A stretch of DNA of 64,000 nucleotides from contig NZ_JANHJQ010000016.1 in NCBI RefSeq assembly GCF_024609785.1, forward strand, positions 34,858 through 98,857. Direction: 5' to 3'. The stretch comes from Pseudalkalibacillus decolorationis (GTDB taxonomy: Bacteria; Bacillota; Bacilli; Bacillales; Fictibacillaceae). The position numbers and the translations under genes were made by a program. The notes under the pieces were generated by a model that worked only from the letters and a program-made list of their open reading frames with translations, did not search any database and was not told where the DNA came from. Position 1 is the stretch's first letter, and each line of letters opens with the position of its first letter. Shown here piece by piece: positions 63,276 to 64,000 of this stretch.

Positions 63276-64000
63276 ATGAAGATTGGTGTTGCCGGTGCTG
63301 GTGCTGTTGGTGGTTATTTTGGCGGGATGCTTGCGAATGCAGGACATGAAGTCATTTTCTTGGCTAGAGGACAGCATTTACAATCAATGAAAGAAAATGG
63401 AATGCGTATTGAGACTTCTGAGGGGAACTTCAATGTGAAAGGGACCTTTTCAGACGATGTTCGAGATTTTCGAAAAGTGGATCTCGTTTTATTTTGTGTT
63501 AAATCAACGGGTACATCAAGTGTAGCAAAACAATTGAAGTTTGTTCTATCTGAAACGGCTAACCTACTTGTTATGCAAAACGGGGTCGATAATGAAGAAA
63601 CATTAAGTGATATTTTTGGAAGAGAGCGTGTACTGTCTACTGCAACTTATGTCTCCGCGAGTGTAAAAGAACCTGGAGTAATCAGTCAGTTTGGTTCACC
63701 GAGACTTCCGATTGGTTCCCTAACTCATGCTTCTGAAGAAGCGGCTAAAGAAGTAGTCGATGCATTCAATCACGCCGGAGTAAAGTCATGGTTTTCTAGT
63801 GATATTATGACTGCGAAATGGAAGAAACTATTATGGAATATTACCTTTAATCCTCTCTCAGCAGTTGTGAATGCGGATGTAGGACAGATTTTAGATGACC
63901 CGTTGTTACGGCAGACCGCAGAGACTGCCCTAAGAGAAACGTGTTTGGTTGCTGAAGCTAAAGATATCAATGTGGACTCTGAAGTAATTGAACAAATACT
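63276..64000 (+). CDS. 2-dehydropantoate 2-reductase (PanE/ApbA family), 3' part outside the window
   Basis: 241 residues are visible and the frame is open at the right edge. The N-terminal Rossmann motif GVAGAGAVGGYFGGMLANAG, LVLFCVKSTGTSSVAKQL, VMQNGVDNEETL, and the catalytic Lys region TAKWKKLLWNITFNPLSAVV all match the ketopantoate reductase family. Paralogues in this family act on other 2-keto acids, so the pantothenate role is not certain. AAGGGGG lies 8 nt before the ATG at 63276. Confidence 0.9.
   Translation, partial: MKIGVAGAGAVGGYFGGMLANAGHEVIFLARGQHLQSMKENGMRIETSEGNFNVKGTFSDDVRDFRKVDLVLFCVKSTGTSSVAKQLKFVLSETANLLVMQNGVDNEETLSDIFGRERVLSTATYVSASVKEPGVISQFGSPRLPIGSLTHASEEAAKEVVDAFNHAGVKSWFSSDIMTAKWKKLLWNITFNPLSAVVNADVGQILDDPLLRQTAETALRETCLVAEAKDINVDSEVIEQI

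Overview
The window is AT-rich DNA from a low-GC Gram-positive spore-former, almost certainly a member of the Bacillaceae. The basis is the strong AGGAGG-type ribosome binding sites, a Bacillus-type lysine riboswitch, a YyaC-type sporulation protein, an FbpB-type small basic protein, PucR- and RocR-like regulators, and urease genes in the ureABCEFGD-ureH order known from Bacillus. Two BCCT transporters and an SSS symporter suggest a salt-exposed habitat. The genus cannot be fixed from the sequence alone.

The content is mainly catabolic and transport modules, each with its own regulator. From left to right: a tartrate/D-malate dehydrogenase-like gene followed by a BCCT transporter (0.3-3.1 kb); a DUF3231 gene and a small membrane protein (3.7-5.3 kb); an aldarate/uronate-type operon of a GntR repressor, KdgD, an aldehyde dehydrogenase, an UxuA-like dehydratase and a tripartite TctCBA transporter (6.2-14.1 kb); a second DUF3231 gene; dapA under a lysine riboswitch (15.5-16.8 kb); LysE and YbaK; MATE, GNAT and Usp genes; an AbrB-family permease divergent from a LysR gene; an M24-BCCT-TetR module (24.1-27.7 kb); a PrpF-LysR-CitMHS module in which the CitMHS gene is frame-shifted (28.1-31.9 kb); yyaC; a LysR-M24-SSS module (32.9-36.9 kb); a sigma-54 activator; proline catabolism putB-putC-putR (39.7-43.8 kb); VanW; a metallo-beta-lactamase-fold protein; urease with its nickel permease (46.8-52.5 kb); fbpB; a pseudouridine/nucleoside salvage cluster (53.4-60.6 kb); sodC; IS and permease remnants; and the start of a panE-like gene that runs off the right edge.

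Three layers stand out beyond the genes. First, a dispersed repeat of about 93 bp folding into three hairpins occurs ten times, plus one truncated copy, in both orientations. One of its ends usually lies next to a T-rich intrinsic terminator, and base changes between copies tend to keep the stems. Second, two M24 (creatinase/prolidase-fold) proteins have both lost three of the five metal ligands of canonical M24 peptidases. Each sits with its own Na+-coupled transporter and its own regulator, which looks like a duplicated scheme for taking up and hydrolysing small nitrogenous compounds. Third, two longer elements sharing GTTCAAAAAG-type terminal inverted repeats lie inside catabolic transcription units, and a 20-bp-period array lies between the SSS symporter and the sigma-54 activator.

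Several regulatory sites can be read directly: the lysine riboswitch with promoter and terminator, a FadR-type operator overlapping the -10 box of the aldarate operon, a palindrome at about -52 of the probable urease promoter, LysR-type dyads, a dyad shared by the two psuK transcripts, and cre-like sites. Decay is visible in a CitMHS frameshift, an amino acid permease relic, a MocR-type relic, an EamA fragment and an IS4-like transposase tail.
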